44,607 nt of DNA from Akkermansia sp. (GCA_017555025.1 JAFZHC010000068.1:1-44607), one strand, 5' to 3'. Shown: positions 1 to 8,291, numbered from the stretch's first letter. The notes: generated by a model not told the origin, from the letters alone. Made by a program: numbers and translations.

Positions 1-204
1 CTCCCTTCGGTCCTAAGTTCAACGGTCAGCGCCCCGAGGCTCCCAAGTGCGGCATGAACAAGCAGGGTCGTCGCCCCTTCGGTCCCAAGTTCGGTGCTAA
101 GGCTCCCTTCGGTCCCAAGTTCAACGGTCAGCGCCCCGAGGCTCCCAAGTGCGGCATGAACAAGCAGGGTCGTCGCCCCTTCGGTCCTCAGTTCGGTGGC
201 AAGG
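1..204 (+). repeat. 102-bp in-frame direct repeat (two near-identical copies)
   Basis: Positions 1-102 and 103-204 match almost base for base with a 102-bp (34-codon) period. For example, the ATGAACAAGCAGGG segment occurs at 54 and again at 156. A diverged third copy starts near 205. The repeat encodes the protein repeat of the truncated gene, and copy number may vary between strains. Confidence 0.85.
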
Positions 205-374
205 CTCCTAAGGCTCCCAAGTTCTTCGGCCAGATGGGCTGCAAAGCTCCCAAGTGCGGTATGAAGCGCGACGCTCGTCGTCCCTTCGGTCCCAAGTTTG
301 GCCCCAAGGCTCCTCAGTTCCGCCCCTTCGGCCCCCGTCAGCAGAAGAACTGCGCTTGCGGCTGCGGTAAATAA
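3..374 (+). CDS. Pro/Gly/Phe/Lys-rich repeat protein, 5'-truncated by window edge
   Basis: The frame is open from the window edge, so the true start lies upstream; an internal Met at position 54 sits inside a repeat and is unlikely to be the start. The visible 123 residues are repeats of a basic unit built from RRPFGPKFG, KAPFGPKF and RPEAPKCG, with a degenerate third copy and a Cys-rich end (CACGCGK). There are almost no acidic residues and no recognisable enzyme motif. Codon choice is extremely uniform (ccc, ttc, ggt, aag), which suggests high expression. The downstream EF-hand protein has a linker of similar composition (RPEGKGGKFGPRPEG), so the two may be related in function. I do not recognise the family. 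A structural, nucleic-acid-binding or metal-binding role is possible but unproven. Confidence 0.7.
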   Translation, partial: PFGPKFNGQRPEAPKCGMNKQGRRPFGPKFGAKAPFGPKFNGQRPEAPKCGMNKQGRRPFGPQFGGKAPKAPKFFGQMGCKAPKCGMKRDARRPFGPKFGPKAPQFRPFGPRQQKNCACGCGK

Positions 375-410
375 GCCTCGGTAAATACCGTAACTGATAC
401 GATTATAGAG

Positions 411-448
411 AAAAGGAAGGTCGCTCAGGTGACCTTCCTTTTCTTTTT
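411..448 (+). terminator. Intrinsic terminator after the repeat protein gene
   Basis: A 12-bp stem (411-422 with 431-442, AAAAGGAAGGTC/GACCTTCCTTTT) with an 8-nt loop is followed by a T-rich tract. It lies 37 bp after the stop codon at 374. Confidence 0.85.
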
Positions 449-532
449 TTGGTAGTTCAAATCTTTAGGTGAAAAATGCAATGGGTAAATCATCGATTGC
501 ATGTAGAATTTAAATGGTGATTTCGTTCTTTA

Positions 533-559
533 AAGCAAGGTGCTGTTACTGCCTTGCTT
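533..559. promoter_or_regulatory. Inverted repeat overlapping the EF-hand gene -10 (possible operator)
   Basis: AAGCAAGG (533-540) and CCTTGCTT (552-559) form a perfect 8-bp inverted repeat with an 11-bp spacer. The right arm overlaps the first base of the TATAAT at 559-564. The arms are about two helical turns apart, which suits a dimeric repressor. This is an inference from geometry only. Confidence 0.35.
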
Positions 560-564
560 ATAAT
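559..564 (+). promoter_or_regulatory. -10 element TATAAT for EF-hand gene
   Basis: A perfect TATAAT sits 15 nt before the ATG at 580. No good -35 lies 16-18 bp upstream; that space is taken by the inverted repeat at 533-559, so an activator or repressor may act here. No Shine-Dalgarno sequence is present. Confidence 0.5.
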
Positions 565-579
565 TAACCCCGCAAAAAT

Positions 580-1218
580 ATGATGTTAAAGAACATTTCA
601 ATGATTATGGCCCTTGTTGCCGCTCTTCCCGCTCTGGCTCAGGAGGCTGCTCCCCATTGGGGCGCTGCCGGTCAGATGCCTTCCCGCAAGGGTCGCCCCG
701 ATATGCACCAGCGCATGCTGGAGAAGTTTGATGCCGACAAGAACGGTCAGCTTAGCGAGCAGGAGCGTGCTGCTCTGAAGGCTGAGTTTGAGAAGAAGCG
801 TGCCGAGCTCGGTAATCGTGCTCCCCGCCCCGAGGGTAAGGGTGGCAAGTTCGGCCCTCGTCCCGAGGGTATGGAGAATGTACACCCCGGTAACCGTCGC
901 CGTCCTCACAGCGAGCGCCCGGCCATGCTGGAGAAGTTTGACACCGACAAGGATGGCCAGCTCAACGAGCAGGAGCACCAGAACCTTAAAGATTCCGTCA
1001 AAAAGTACCGCGAAGGTCGCGAGGAAGTGAGCCGTGAGCGCCGTGGCGATTTCCGCAAGGGATTCATGGAGAAACACGACACCGACAAAGACGGCAAGCT
1101 GAGCGACGAGGAAAAAGAGTCCGCCAAAAAGCAGCGCGGTGAGCGTCGTGGCCCCAAGGGTAAGCGCGGTGGTCGCCCCATGCCCAAGGCAGATGCCCCC
1201 ACCACCCTCGAGCTCTGA
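580..1218 (+). CDS. Secreted EF-hand calcium-binding protein
   Basis: The 212-residue protein starts with a Sec signal peptide (Met-1 to about Ala-20, cleavage near ALAQ). It has three canonical EF-hand loops: residues 51-62 (DADKNGQLSEQE), 121-132 (DTDKDGQLNEQE) and 167-178 (DTDKDGKLSDEE). The first two follow the same lead-in, MLEKF. Each loop has the usual Asp at positions 1, 3 and 5, Gly at 6 and Glu at 12, so calcium binding is likely. The linkers are rich in Arg, Lys, Pro and Gly, and residues 82-100 resemble the repeats of the preceding gene. It has its own terminator. It is probably a periplasmic or secreted calcium-binding protein; no enzyme domain is visible. Confidence 0.85.
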   Translation: MMLKNISMIMALVAALPALAQEAAPHWGAAGQMPSRKGRPDMHQRMLEKFDADKNGQLSEQERAALKAEFEKKRAELGNRAPRPEGKGGKFGPRPEGMENVHPGNRRRPHSERPAMLEKFDTDKDGQLNEQEHQNLKDSVKKYREGREEVSRERRGDFRKGFMEKHDTDKDGKLSDEEKESAKKQRGERRGPKGKRGGRPMPKADAPTTLEL

Positions 1219-1246
1219 TTCATTAAAAATCTTTGGCCACTATATG

Positions 1247-1284
1247 CCCCTTGGTAATGCAAGTTACCAAGGGGATTTTATTTG
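1247..1284 (+). terminator. Intrinsic terminator after EF-hand gene
   Basis: CCCCTTGGTAA (1247-1257) pairs perfectly with TTACCAAGGGG (1264-1274) around a 6-nt loop and is followed by ATTTTATTT. Confidence 0.85.
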
Positions 1285-1362
1285 AAGTTTGAAGAACGAA
1301 TTTTAAAGTTCCGCGCGCCTACGTTTTCAAATTCGCACTTCGGAATTCGACCTCGTACTTAC

Positions 1363-1400
1363 AAAAAAAGCCCCGGCAGAAAAACTGCCGGGACTTTTTT
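1363..1400 (-). terminator. Intrinsic terminator of fhs (usable from both sides)
   Basis: CCCGGCAG (1372-1379) pairs with CTGCCGGG (1385-1392) with a 5-A loop. There is an A-run on the left and a T-run on the right, so it works as a terminator on either strand. It sits 13 bp past the fhs stop codon. Confidence 0.85.
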
Positions 1401-1412
1401 GCGTAAGGCTTA

Positions 1413-3053
1413 TCAGCCCTTCATGCCGGAGATGTTGCCGTCGGCATCCACCTTAATGTCGCAGGCGGAGGGAACCTTGGGCAGGGCAGGCATGCGCATG
1501 ATGTCGCCGCAGAGCGCAACCAGGAAACCGGCGCCATTGGCGATCTCGAAGTCGCGAACCGTGATGGTGAAGCCGGTGGGGCGACCGGGCAGGTTGGCGT
1601 TGTCGGAGAGGGAGTTCTGCGTCTTAGCCATGCAGATGGGCAGGTCGGTCAGGCCGTTGGCGGCCATAAGAGCCAGCTTCTTCTGAGCAGCCTTGGTCAG
1701 CACCACGCCATCGGCACCATATACCTTGCGGGCGATGGTGGCCATGCGCTCCTCTACAGGAATGTCGAGGTTGTACAGGCACTTGAAGGGCTCGGGTTCA
1801 GCGCCCTCCATGCTCTCTGCCACGATGGCGGCGAGCTCCTGAGCGCCCTCACCGCCCTTGCCGAATACGTTGGCAACGGCGCAGCCCACGCCCATGTCGG
1901 CGCACAGGGCCTTGACCTCTGCGATTTCCTCCTCTGTATCGAAAGCCTCGAAGAGGTTGATGGCTACCGTGACGGGGCGGTTGTAAAGCTTGGCGCTCTC
2001 AATGTGAGCCTGCAGGTTAGCCAGACCGCGGCGCACGGCATCGGCATTGGGCGTGTCGAGCTCAGTCTTGGCTACACCACCGTGCATCTTCAGAGCGCGG
2101 ATGGTAGCTACAATCACGATGGCATCCGGGGACAGCCCGCTCTGGCGGCACTTGATGTCGAGGAATTTCTCAGCACCCAGATCAAAGGCAAAGCCGGCCT
2201 CCGTTACGGCGTAGTCGGCGCAGGCCAGAGCCATCTTGGTGGCAATGACGGAGTTGCAACCGTGAGCAATGTTGGCAAACGGACCACCATGCACAAAAGC
2301 AGGCACGCCCTCCAGAGACTGTACCAAGTTGGGGTTGATGGCCTCGCGCAGGATGGCGAGCAGGGAATCGGTCACACCGAACTCGCGGGCGTACACGGCC
2401 TCATCATTGGCGGTGAAGCCTACCACAATGTTGTCGATGCGGCGACGAAGGTCCTCCAAATCTTCAGCCAAGCAGAAGCAGGCCATGATTTCGGAAGCGG
2501 GGGTGATGTTGAAACCCTCCTCGCGGGGTACGCCGTTTTTGTTGAGGCCTACCACGATGTTGCGCAGGGAGCGGTCGTTCATATCGATAACTCGCTTCCA
2601 GAGTACCTTGTTCTGGTCCAGACGAGTTGTCTTGTAGAAGAGGGCGTTGTCAATAACTGCTGCCAGCAGGTTATTGGCAGATGTAATGGCGGGGAAGTCG
2701 CCGTTGAAGCACAGGTTGATGCTCTCACCGGGGGTGATGCTGGATGCACCGCCACCTGTGGCACCACCCTTGCGACCGAACACCGGGCCCATGCTGGGCT
2801 CTCGCAGTGCCAGACACACGCTCTTGCCGTTGGCCTTCAGCCCTTGCGCCAGACCGATGGACACCGTGGTCTTGCCCTCGCCGGCGGGCGTGGGAGTCAG
2901 CGCACTCACCAGAATCAGCTTGCCCTTGAGCGGGCGCTCGCGGAGCACCTGCAGGCTTACCTTGGCCTTGTCGCGGCCGTAAGGTACAATCATCTGCTCA
3001 TCCAGCCCCAGCGCGGCTGCCATTTGTGCGGTAAAGCTTTGTGTATTCGCCAT
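1413..3053 (-). CDS. fhs: Formate-tetrahydrofolate ligase
   Basis: It catalyses ATP-dependent joining of formate to tetrahydrofolate to give 10-formyl-THF in cytoplasmic one-carbon metabolism. The 546-residue length matches the family. The P-loop-like segment (TPTPAGEGKTT, about residues 53-63) is followed by the conserved REPSMGPVFGRKGGATGGG block (about 84-102). I chose the ATG at 3053 (MANTQSF). An in-frame ATG at 3071 lies between the -35 and -10 of the promoter at 3060-3088, so it cannot be on the mRNA. It is divergent from PFOR. Together with kbl and sdaA elsewhere in the window it suggests active C1/glycine/serine metabolism. Identity is very secure. Confidence 0.96.
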   Translation of the reverse strand: MANTQSFTAQMAAALGLDEQMIVPYGRDKAKVSLQVLRERPLKGKLILVSALTPTPAGEGKTTVSIGLAQGLKANGKSVCLALREPSMGPVFGRKGGATGGGASSITPGESINLCFNGDFPAITSANNLLAAVIDNALFYKTTRLDQNKVLWKRVIDMNDRSLRNIVVGLNKNGVPREEGFNITPASEIMACFCLAEDLEDLRRRIDNIVVGFTANDEAVYAREFGVTDSLLAILREAINPNLVQSLEGVPAFVHGGPFANIAHGCNSVIATKMALACADYAVTEAGFAFDLGAEKFLDIKCRQSGLSPDAIVIVATIRALKMHGGVAKTELDTPNADAVRRGLANLQAHIESAKLYNRPVTVAINLFEAFDTEEEIAEVKALCADMGVGCAVANVFGKGGEGAQELAAIVAESMEGAEPEPFKCLYNLDIPVEERMATIARKVYGADGVVLTKAAQKKLALMAANGLTDLPICMAKTQNSLSDNANLPGRPTGFTITVRDFEIANGAGFLVALCGDIMRMPALPKVPSACDIKVDADGNISGMKG

Positions 3054-3059
3054 GCGCCC

Positions 3060-3088
3060 ACTATAACACACATTTTATGCTTTGGCAA
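3060..3088 (-). promoter_or_regulatory. fhs promoter, leaderless placement
   Basis: On the minus strand: -35 TTGCCA (3083-3088), 17-bp spacer, -10 TATAGT (3060-3065). Only 6 nt separate the -10 from the ATG at 3053, so transcription should start at or within 1 nt of the A of the ATG. Confidence 0.75.
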
Positions 3089-3504
3089 ACGCTTTCCCGA
3101 CACTCCTCACAAAAACAACAACTTTACCCTGCTTTTTTACGCATTTCGCTGAATTTTGGAGTGATTCGGGCCACGATTTTTACGGTGAAGTTGTGGGTGG
3201 TTATTTCTTCTCTCATTTTGAGTATAGGTGCCAATACGGCCGCTAAAAGCACTCTCGGTGCCTGATAACGTGTCGATATGCAAATTTTGTGCGTTTTCCT
3301 CTTCAAGTATCATAAATACGTTATCGGCTGACAATAAATGGAATAAGCTTATTACGCGTATATAATCATTTCGATTGCATACCTTTTTTGGGATTGATTC
3401 GGGGGGCGGATGGGTGTATGATATGTGTAGTGAGAATGCGTATTGCCGCGTGTGCGCAATACACAATCCTCGAGTATAGTCGATTTTCAATCAACAATTC
3501 CATT
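3072..3504. other. Divergent fhs/PFOR intergenic region
   Basis: This 433-bp region holds the fhs promoter at its left end and the PFOR -10 at its right end. In the middle is an 8-bp inverted repeat, GATAACGT (3264-3271) and ACGTTATC (3318-3325), whose arms start 54 bp apart and could be a looping operator pair. No gene, RNA or terminator is otherwise apparent. Confidence 0.5.
3475..3480 (+). promoter_or_regulatory. -10 element TATAGT for PFOR
   Basis: TATAGT lies 24 nt before the ATG at 3505. No convincing -35 lies 16-18 bp upstream. The leader of about 18 nt is A/T-rich and has no Shine-Dalgarno sequence. Confidence 0.45.
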
Positions 3505-6500
3505 ATGAGCACTACATACAGCACCATAGACGCCAACGAGGCTGTGGCCTCCGTAGCGTACCGTTGTTCCGAAGTAGCCGCCATCTACCCCATCACCCCG
3601 TCCTCTCCGATGGGTGAATCGGCAGAGACGTGGACGGCCGTAGACCGCAAAAACCTCTGGGGCACGGTTCCCAGCATCGTGGAGATGGAAAGTGAGGCCG
3701 GTGCTGCCGGTGCCGTTCACGGCGCTTTGCAGACGGGTTCTCTGGCCACTACCTTCACGGCTTCTCAGGGCTTGCTCCTGATGATTCCGAACATGTTTAA
3801 GATTGCCGGTGAGCTTACCCCCTGCGTGTTCCACATTGCAGCCCGTGCTCTTGCCGCTCAGGGTCTGTCCATTTTCGGCGACCACAGCGATGTGATGAGC
3901 TGCCGCTCCACAGGTTTCGCCATGCTTTGCGGCGCCAGCACTCAGGAGGCACCCGATATGGCAGCCATTGCTCACGCTGCCACTCTCGAGAGCCGCGTGC
4001 CCTTCATCAACTTCTTCGATGGCTTCCGCACCTCCCACGAGGTGGGCAAGATTGCCGATATCTCCGATGACACCCTGCGTGCCATGATTGACCAGAAGTG
4101 GGTGGATGAGTTCCACGCCCGTGGCCTTACGCCCGACGCTCCCGTCATTCGCGGTACTGCTCAGAACCCTGACGTATACTTCCAGGGTCGTGAGACAGTT
4201 AACAAGTTCTACGATGCCGTACCCGGCATTGTGAAGGGCGCTATGAAGAAGTTCGGCGACCTCACCGGCCGTTACTACGACGTGGTTGAGTACATCGGCT
4301 GCCCGAACGCCACCCGCGTTATCATCATGATGGGCTCCGGTGCCGAGGCTGCTCTGGAGGCCGTGACTGCTATGGGTGAGGATGTGGGCGTGCTGAAGAT
4401 TCGCATGTACCGTCCGTTCCCCGCAGCCGACGTGATTGCTGCTCTGCCCAAGACCGTGCAGAAGATTGCCGTGCTCGACCGCACTAAGGAACCCGGCAGC
4501 CTGGGCGAACCCCTGCTGCAGGATGTGGTGCAGACCCTGGCCGACGCTCAGGTGGCCGGCACTCTGCCCTACGCTATGCCCAAGGTGGTAGGCGGTCGCT
4601 ATGGTCTCGGCTCCAAGGAGTTCACCCCCGCCATGGTTAAGGGTGTGTTTGACGAGCTCACCAAGGCTGAGCCCATGACCGGCTTCTCCGTGGGTATTGA
4701 GGACGACGTGACCGGCAAGAGCATTGCTTACGACCCCTCTTTCTCTACCGAGCCCGACACCGTGACGCGCTGCATGTTCTACGGTCTCGGCTCCGACGGT
4801 ACCGTGGGTGCCAACAAGGATGCTATTAAGATTATCGGCAAGCACACCGACCTGTATGTGCAGGGTTACTTCGAGTACGACTCCAAGAAGTCCGGCTCCT
4901 CCACGGTATCCCACCTGCGCTTCGGTACCACGCCGATTCACAGCACCTACCTCATCACCAACGCCAACTTCATCGCGCTGCACCAGCCCAGCCTGCTCAA
5001 CCTCTTCGACTTCCTGAAGAACGCTGCGCAGAATGCTACCTTCCTTATCAACACCAATGTTGCTCCGGAGAAGGTATGGGATAGCCTGCCCGCTCGCATG
5101 CAGCAGCAGATTATTGACAAGAACATCAAGGTATACTGCATCGACGCCTTCAAGGTAGCCCGCGCTACCGGCATGGGTGGCCGCATTAACATGATTATGC
5201 AGACCTGCTTCTTCAACCTTGCCGGCGTGATTCCCGCAGAGGAAGCCCTCGGCTACATTAAGGAGGCCATTAAGAAGACCTACGGCAAGAAGGGCGAAGA
5301 AGTGGTGGCTAAGAACATTGCCGCTGTAGACGCCTCCCTCGCCAACCTGCACGAGGTACCCCTGGGCACCACCATTACCGGCCACGACATCCCCGATGCT
5401 CTTGCCGGCAATCCGCCCGACTTCGTGAAGAATGTGCTCGGTAAGATTGTGACCGGCAACGGTAACTCCGTGACCGTGGGCGAGATGCCCGTGGACGGTA
5501 CCTTCCCCAGCGGTACCACCCAGTACGAGAAGCGTGACCTTGCCCTCGAAATCCCCGTGTGGAATCCCGAGAAGACCGAAACCAGCAAAGCCTGTATTCA
5601 GTGCGGTAAGTGCACCATGGTGTGCCCCCACGCTGCTATTCGCGCCAAGATGATTGACCCCGCTGACCTCGCCGGCGCTCCCGAGTCCTTCAAGACCGCC
5701 GATGCCAGCAAGATGCACAAGGATTGGGCCGGTAAGAAGTACGTCATTCAGGTGTCTGCCTCCGACTGCACGGGCTGTACGCTCTGCTCTCGCGTGTGCC
5801 CCACCGCCTCCCTTACCATGACCCCGGCCGAGACCGCCCTCAAGCCCGAGGCCGAGAACTGGAAGTTCTTCGAGAAGATGCCGGATAACGACCGCACCGT
5901 GACCGACAACTCCAAGGTGAAGGATGCTCAGCTGCTCCGCCCGCTCTTTGAGTTCTCCGGCGCTTGCGCAGGCTGCGGTGAGACTCCCTATGTGAAGCTC
6001 CTCAGCCAGCTCTTCGGTAACCGCCTCGTTGTGGCCAATGCTACCGGTTGCTCCTCCATTTACGGCGGCAACCTGCCCACCACACCTTGGACTCACGACG
6101 CCGACGGCCGTGGCCCGGCATGGTGCAACAGCCTCTTCGAGGATAATGCCCAGTTCGGCCTTGGTTTCCGTGTCTCCCTCGACAAGAAGCAGCAGTTCGC
6201 TATCGAGCTCCTTCAGGCCGCCGCTCCCACCATCGGTGCTGAGCTCGTGCAGGAGATTATGGCCAACCCGCAGAAGACCGAGGCCGACATCGCCAACGCC
6301 CGTTCCACCGTGGCTGCCATTAAGGCTGCCTGCGGCGACAATGTTGACCTGGCTGCCCTCAAGGCTCATGCCGATTACCTCGTACGCAAGAGCGTATGGA
6401 TTCTCGGCGGTGACGGTTGGTCCTACGACATCGGTTACGGTGGCCTCGACCACATCTTGGCATCCGGCCGCAATGTGAAGGTGCTTGTGCTCGATACCGA

Positions 6501-7053
6501 GGTATACTCCAATACCGGTGGCCAGTGCTCCAAGTCCACCCCGCGTGGTGCTGTGGCCAAGTTCGCCACCCGCGGTAAGGACCAGGTGAAGAAGGACCTC
6601 GGCTACATGGCCATGACCTACGGCAACGTCTACGTGGGCTCCATCGCCATGGGCTCCGACGACCAGCACACCCTCACCACCCTTATGGAGGCTGAGGAGT
6701 ACGATGGCCCCGCTCTGGTGATTGCCTACAGCCACTGCATTAACCACGGCATCAACATGGCCCAGGGCCTTGATCGCCAGAAGGATGCTGTGGATTGCGG
6801 CCGCTGGTTGCTCTACAACTACAACCCCGACCGCGCCAAGGAAGGCAAGAACCCGCTCACCCTTAAGAGCAAGAAGCCCAAGAAGGACGTGCGTGAGGCT
6901 CTCCTCAACGAGAACCGCTTCCGCCTGCTGGCCAAGAACAACAAGGCCAACTTCGACAAGCTGCTCGACATGGAAGCCGCTGACATCGCCCGCCGCTGGC
7001 GCCTCTACCAGGCTCTCGCCGGCATCGATTACAGCCTCCCCGAAGGCGAGTAA
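3505..7053 (+). CDS. nifJ: Pyruvate:ferredoxin (flavodoxin) oxidoreductase
   Basis: The single-chain homodimeric type oxidises pyruvate with CoA to acetyl-CoA and CO2, reducing ferredoxin or flavodoxin. The 1182 residues match the family. The N-terminal domain has YPITPSSPMGE (28-38) and MESEAGA (61-67). Two 4Fe-4S motifs are present: CIQCGKCTMVCP (697-708) and CTGCTLCSRVCP (755-766). The TPP domain has the proximal-cluster cysteines in CAGCGE (821-826) and GDGW (969-972). The start at 3505 (MSTTYSTIDANEAV) matches where family members begin; an upstream in-frame ATG at 3388 would add 39 unrelated residues spanning the -10. Codon bias indicates high expression. The gene is monocistronic with a strong terminator. 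Confidence 0.97.
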   Translation: MSTTYSTIDANEAVASVAYRCSEVAAIYPITPSSPMGESAETWTAVDRKNLWGTVPSIVEMESEAGAAGAVHGALQTGSLATTFTASQGLLLMIPNMFKIAGELTPCVFHIAARALAAQGLSIFGDHSDVMSCRSTGFAMLCGASTQEAPDMAAIAHAATLESRVPFINFFDGFRTSHEVGKIADISDDTLRAMIDQKWVDEFHARGLTPDAPVIRGTAQNPDVYFQGRETVNKFYDAVPGIVKGAMKKFGDLTGRYYDVVEYIGCPNATRVIIMMGSGAEAALEAVTAMGEDVGVLKIRMYRPFPAADVIAALPKTVQKIAVLDRTKEPGSLGEPLLQDVVQTLADAQVAGTLPYAMPKVVGGRYGLGSKEFTPAMVKGVFDELTKAEPMTGFSVGIEDDVTGKSIAYDPSFSTEPDTVTRCMFYGLGSDGTVGANKDAIKIIGKHTDLYVQGYFEYDSKKSGSSTVSHLRFGTTPIHSTYLITNANFIALHQPSLLNLFDFLKNAAQNATFLINTNVAPEKVWDSLPARMQQQIIDKNIKVYCIDAFKVARATGMGGRINMIMQTCFFNLAGVIPAEEALGYIKEAIKKTYGKKGEEVVAKNIAAVDASLANLHEVPLGTTITGHDIPDALAGNPPDFVKNVLGKIVTGNGNSVTVGEMPVDGTFPSGTTQYEKRDLALEIPVWNPEKTETSKACIQCGKCTMVCPHAAIRAKMIDPADLAGAPESFKTADASKMHKDWAGKKYVIQVSASDCTGCTLCSRVCPTASLTMTPAETALKPEAENWKFFEKMPDNDRTVTDNSKVKDAQLLRPLFEFSGACAGCGETPYVKLLSQLFGNRLVVANATGCSSIYGGNLPTTPWTHDADGRGPAWCNSLFEDNAQFGLGFRVSLDKKQQFAIELLQAAAPTIGAELVQEIMANPQKTEADIANARSTVAAIKAACGDNVDLAALKAHADYLVRKSVWILGGDGWSYDIGYGGLDHILASGRNVKVLVLDTEVYSNTGGQCSKSTPRGAVAKFATRGKDQVKKDLGYMAMTYGNVYVGSIAMGSDDQHTLTTLMEAEEYDGPALVIAYSHCINHGINMAQGLDRQKDAVDCGRWLLYNYNPDRAKEGKNPLTLKSKKPKKDVREALLNENRFRLLAKNNKANFDKLLDMEAADIARRWRLYQALAGIDYSLPEGE

Positions 7054-7077
7054 TTGCCCTCTGCGGAAAAACTTTCA

Positions 7078-7117
7078 GGCCGCTGCTCAGTATTGAGCAG
7101 CGGCCTTTTCTCTGTTT
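7078..7117 (+). terminator. Intrinsic terminator of PFOR
   Basis: A perfect 12-bp stem GGCCGCTGCTCA/TGAGCAGCGGCC (7078-7089 and 7094-7105) with a GTAT loop is followed by TTTTCTCTGTTT. Confidence 0.92.
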
Positions 7118-7155
7118 GACTTCCTGACCCTTTCTGAGAATGAAGCTTAATACAG

Positions 7156-7187
7156 AAAAACCGCAGCTCCATCTCTGGAACTGCGGT
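7156..7187 (-). terminator. Intrinsic terminator of the PEP-CTERM gene
   Basis: Read on the minus strand, ACCGCAG...CTGCGGT (7160-7166 with 7181-7187), with further pairing inside, is followed by TTTTCTG. Confidence 0.75.
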
Positions 7188-7215
7188 CTGTAAATAATAT
7201 GTTGTGTATCGTCCT

Positions 7216-7947
7216 TTACTTGCGGCGGCGACGTGCGGCCAAACCTGCCAAAGCAAGCAGGCTCAGCGTAGCTGTAGCCGGCTCAGGAATAGAGGGGGAG
7301 GGGTCAACGGGGTCCGGAACAATCAGAGACATAGACATGCTGTGTATAGTCTCATTAATGCGGTAGTCGCTACCACCACCACCACCAAGTGTGATATTGC
7401 TAATTGCTCCACTTAAGCCGTCATTAAGAGTAGCTGTTGCGGCAAGAGTACCGTCAATGGTGAGGGAAACTACTCTGTCAACAACTGACAAAATAGCAGT
7501 ATGAGTGCCTCCTGTCAACGTATATGTTTGACCTGAAACTTTAGAAATGCTGCCATCAAGGTCTATTACGTTGCCGTTTCCTGTGTATGGACCGAAGCGC
7601 AAGGTGTTTTCTTCGAGTCCTGCGATGACGGGCCAGTTATTGCTGGCAGAGATGTTTTCGCTGGGGACAGTAAAGGTGAGGGTGAATGCGAAATCGTCAT
7701 CCCATGTTACGCCGGTATTACCACGGATATGGGGACGATGTCCAGCGGCTGATGTTACGCCGCCGGATACAAAATAATTTGCGTCCATATCCCACGATTG
7801 TGTAATTTTGTAATCGTATGCACCGGACGTAATTTTGTAGTAACCGGTAGACTGGTACTCTGTTCCAAAGTCTACTGTCCACAGAGTTTTTGTGGCAGCA
7901 CCCGCAACCCCGGCGAGCGCCATAAGTGCAATAATTGTCTTTTTCAT
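7216..7947 (-). CDS. PEP-CTERM-type secreted protein, LamG/concanavalin-like
   Basis: The 243-residue protein has a signal peptide (MKKTIIALMALAGVAGAA). Its all-beta body has patterns typical of LamG/concanavalin-like folds, such as WDDDFAFTLTFTV, HTAILSVVDRVVSLTIDG and NITLGG. The C-terminal tail is PEPATATLSLLALAG followed by LAARRRRK: a PEP motif, a hydrophobic stretch and a basic end. This is the PEP-CTERM architecture that exosortase systems recognise. No exosortase gene is in the window. The ligand is unknown; carbohydrate binding is a reasonable guess. The 32087-33301 gene ends in a very similar tail. A terminator follows at 7156-7187. Confidence 0.75.
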   Translation of the reverse strand: MKKTIIALMALAGVAGAATKTLWTVDFGTEYQSTGYYKITSGAYDYKITQSWDMDANYFVSGGVTSAAGHRPHIRGNTGVTWDDDFAFTLTFTVPSENISASNNWPVIAGLEENTLRFGPYTGNGNVIDLDGSISKVSGQTYTLTGGTHTAILSVVDRVVSLTIDGTLAATATLNDGLSGAISNITLGGGGGSDYRINETIHSMSMSLIVPDPVDPSPSIPEPATATLSLLALAGLAARRRRK

Positions 7948-8051
7948 TGTTATTAATGAGTGTGTTAAGTAATGCGCCTAATGGGGGCTCGGCTTCCTCG
8001 CGCGATGGAAAGGCTCGATTGTCCTTCAGGCTCGCGTGTGAGTGTATCTCT

Positions 8052-8201
8052 TTTTTAAGGAGATGTACAGCAAAAAAATAACCTATCCCATAAAAATGTG
8101 CATATTAGCTCGGTACAAAAATTACAAGTACAACAAGAAAATAAGCGCTATGCTATCAAACTCATAGAATATAAATAATTGATGAAATATCTCCTTAAAA
8201 A
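8052..8201. repeat. 150-bp AT-rich segment bounded by 13-bp inverted repeats
   Basis: TTTTTAAGGAGAT (8052-8064) and ATCTCCTTAAAAA (8189-8201) are exact reverse complements with 124 bp between them. The inside is AT-rich and non-coding. It could be a decayed miniature transposable element, or widely spaced regulatory half-sites. I see no target-site duplication. Confidence 0.45.
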
Positions 8202-8250
8202 TCAGATATACGAGATTAGGTGAGGTAGGTGAGGTGGGTTAGCTTTTGCC

Positions 8251-8279
8251 TTGCGGGGGAGGGTGGGCTGTGGTAGAAT
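8251..8279 (+). promoter_or_regulatory. Flippase promoter
   Basis: -35-like TTGCGG (8251-8256), 17-bp spacer, -10 TAGAAT (8274-8279). The ATG at 8292 is 12 nt further, giving a leader of about 5-6 nt. Confidence 0.55.
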
Positions 8280-8291
8280 GAGGCGGTTATC

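Larger units (their letters stand above)
7948..8291. other. Divergent intergenic region, AT-rich
   Basis: This 344-bp region lies between the PEP-CTERM gene and the flippase gene. Three GGCTCG copies occur between 7985 and 8035 within the probable 5' leader of the PEP-CTERM gene. A long AT-rich part (8052-8201) is bounded by 13-bp perfect inverted repeats, listed separately. The flippase promoter is at the right end. No CDS is supported. Confidence 0.5.

Noticed and set aside
1..204. CRISPR-like or satellite repeat at the left edge
   Set aside because: The 102-bp period is a multiple of three, the frame stays open and there are no unique spacers. It is a coding repeat.
1297..1349. Several GAATT-containing inverted repeats between the EF-hand gene and fhs
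   Set aside because: The arms are 7 bp or less and AT-rich. Without further copies I cannot separate this from chance.
3388..3504. N-terminal extension of PFOR from the ATG at 3388
   Set aside because: It adds 39 residues absent from the family and spans the -10 element at 3475-3480.
3487..6747. A 1086-codon open frame on the minus strand opposite PFOR
   Set aside because: It is the mirror of a highly codon-biased gene in which TTA, CTA and TCA are avoided, so antisense stops are rare. The translation is Gly/Val/His-rich and resembles no protein. Similar frames lie opposite guaB (10841-12364), tkt (25675-27681) and fhs (2004-3152).
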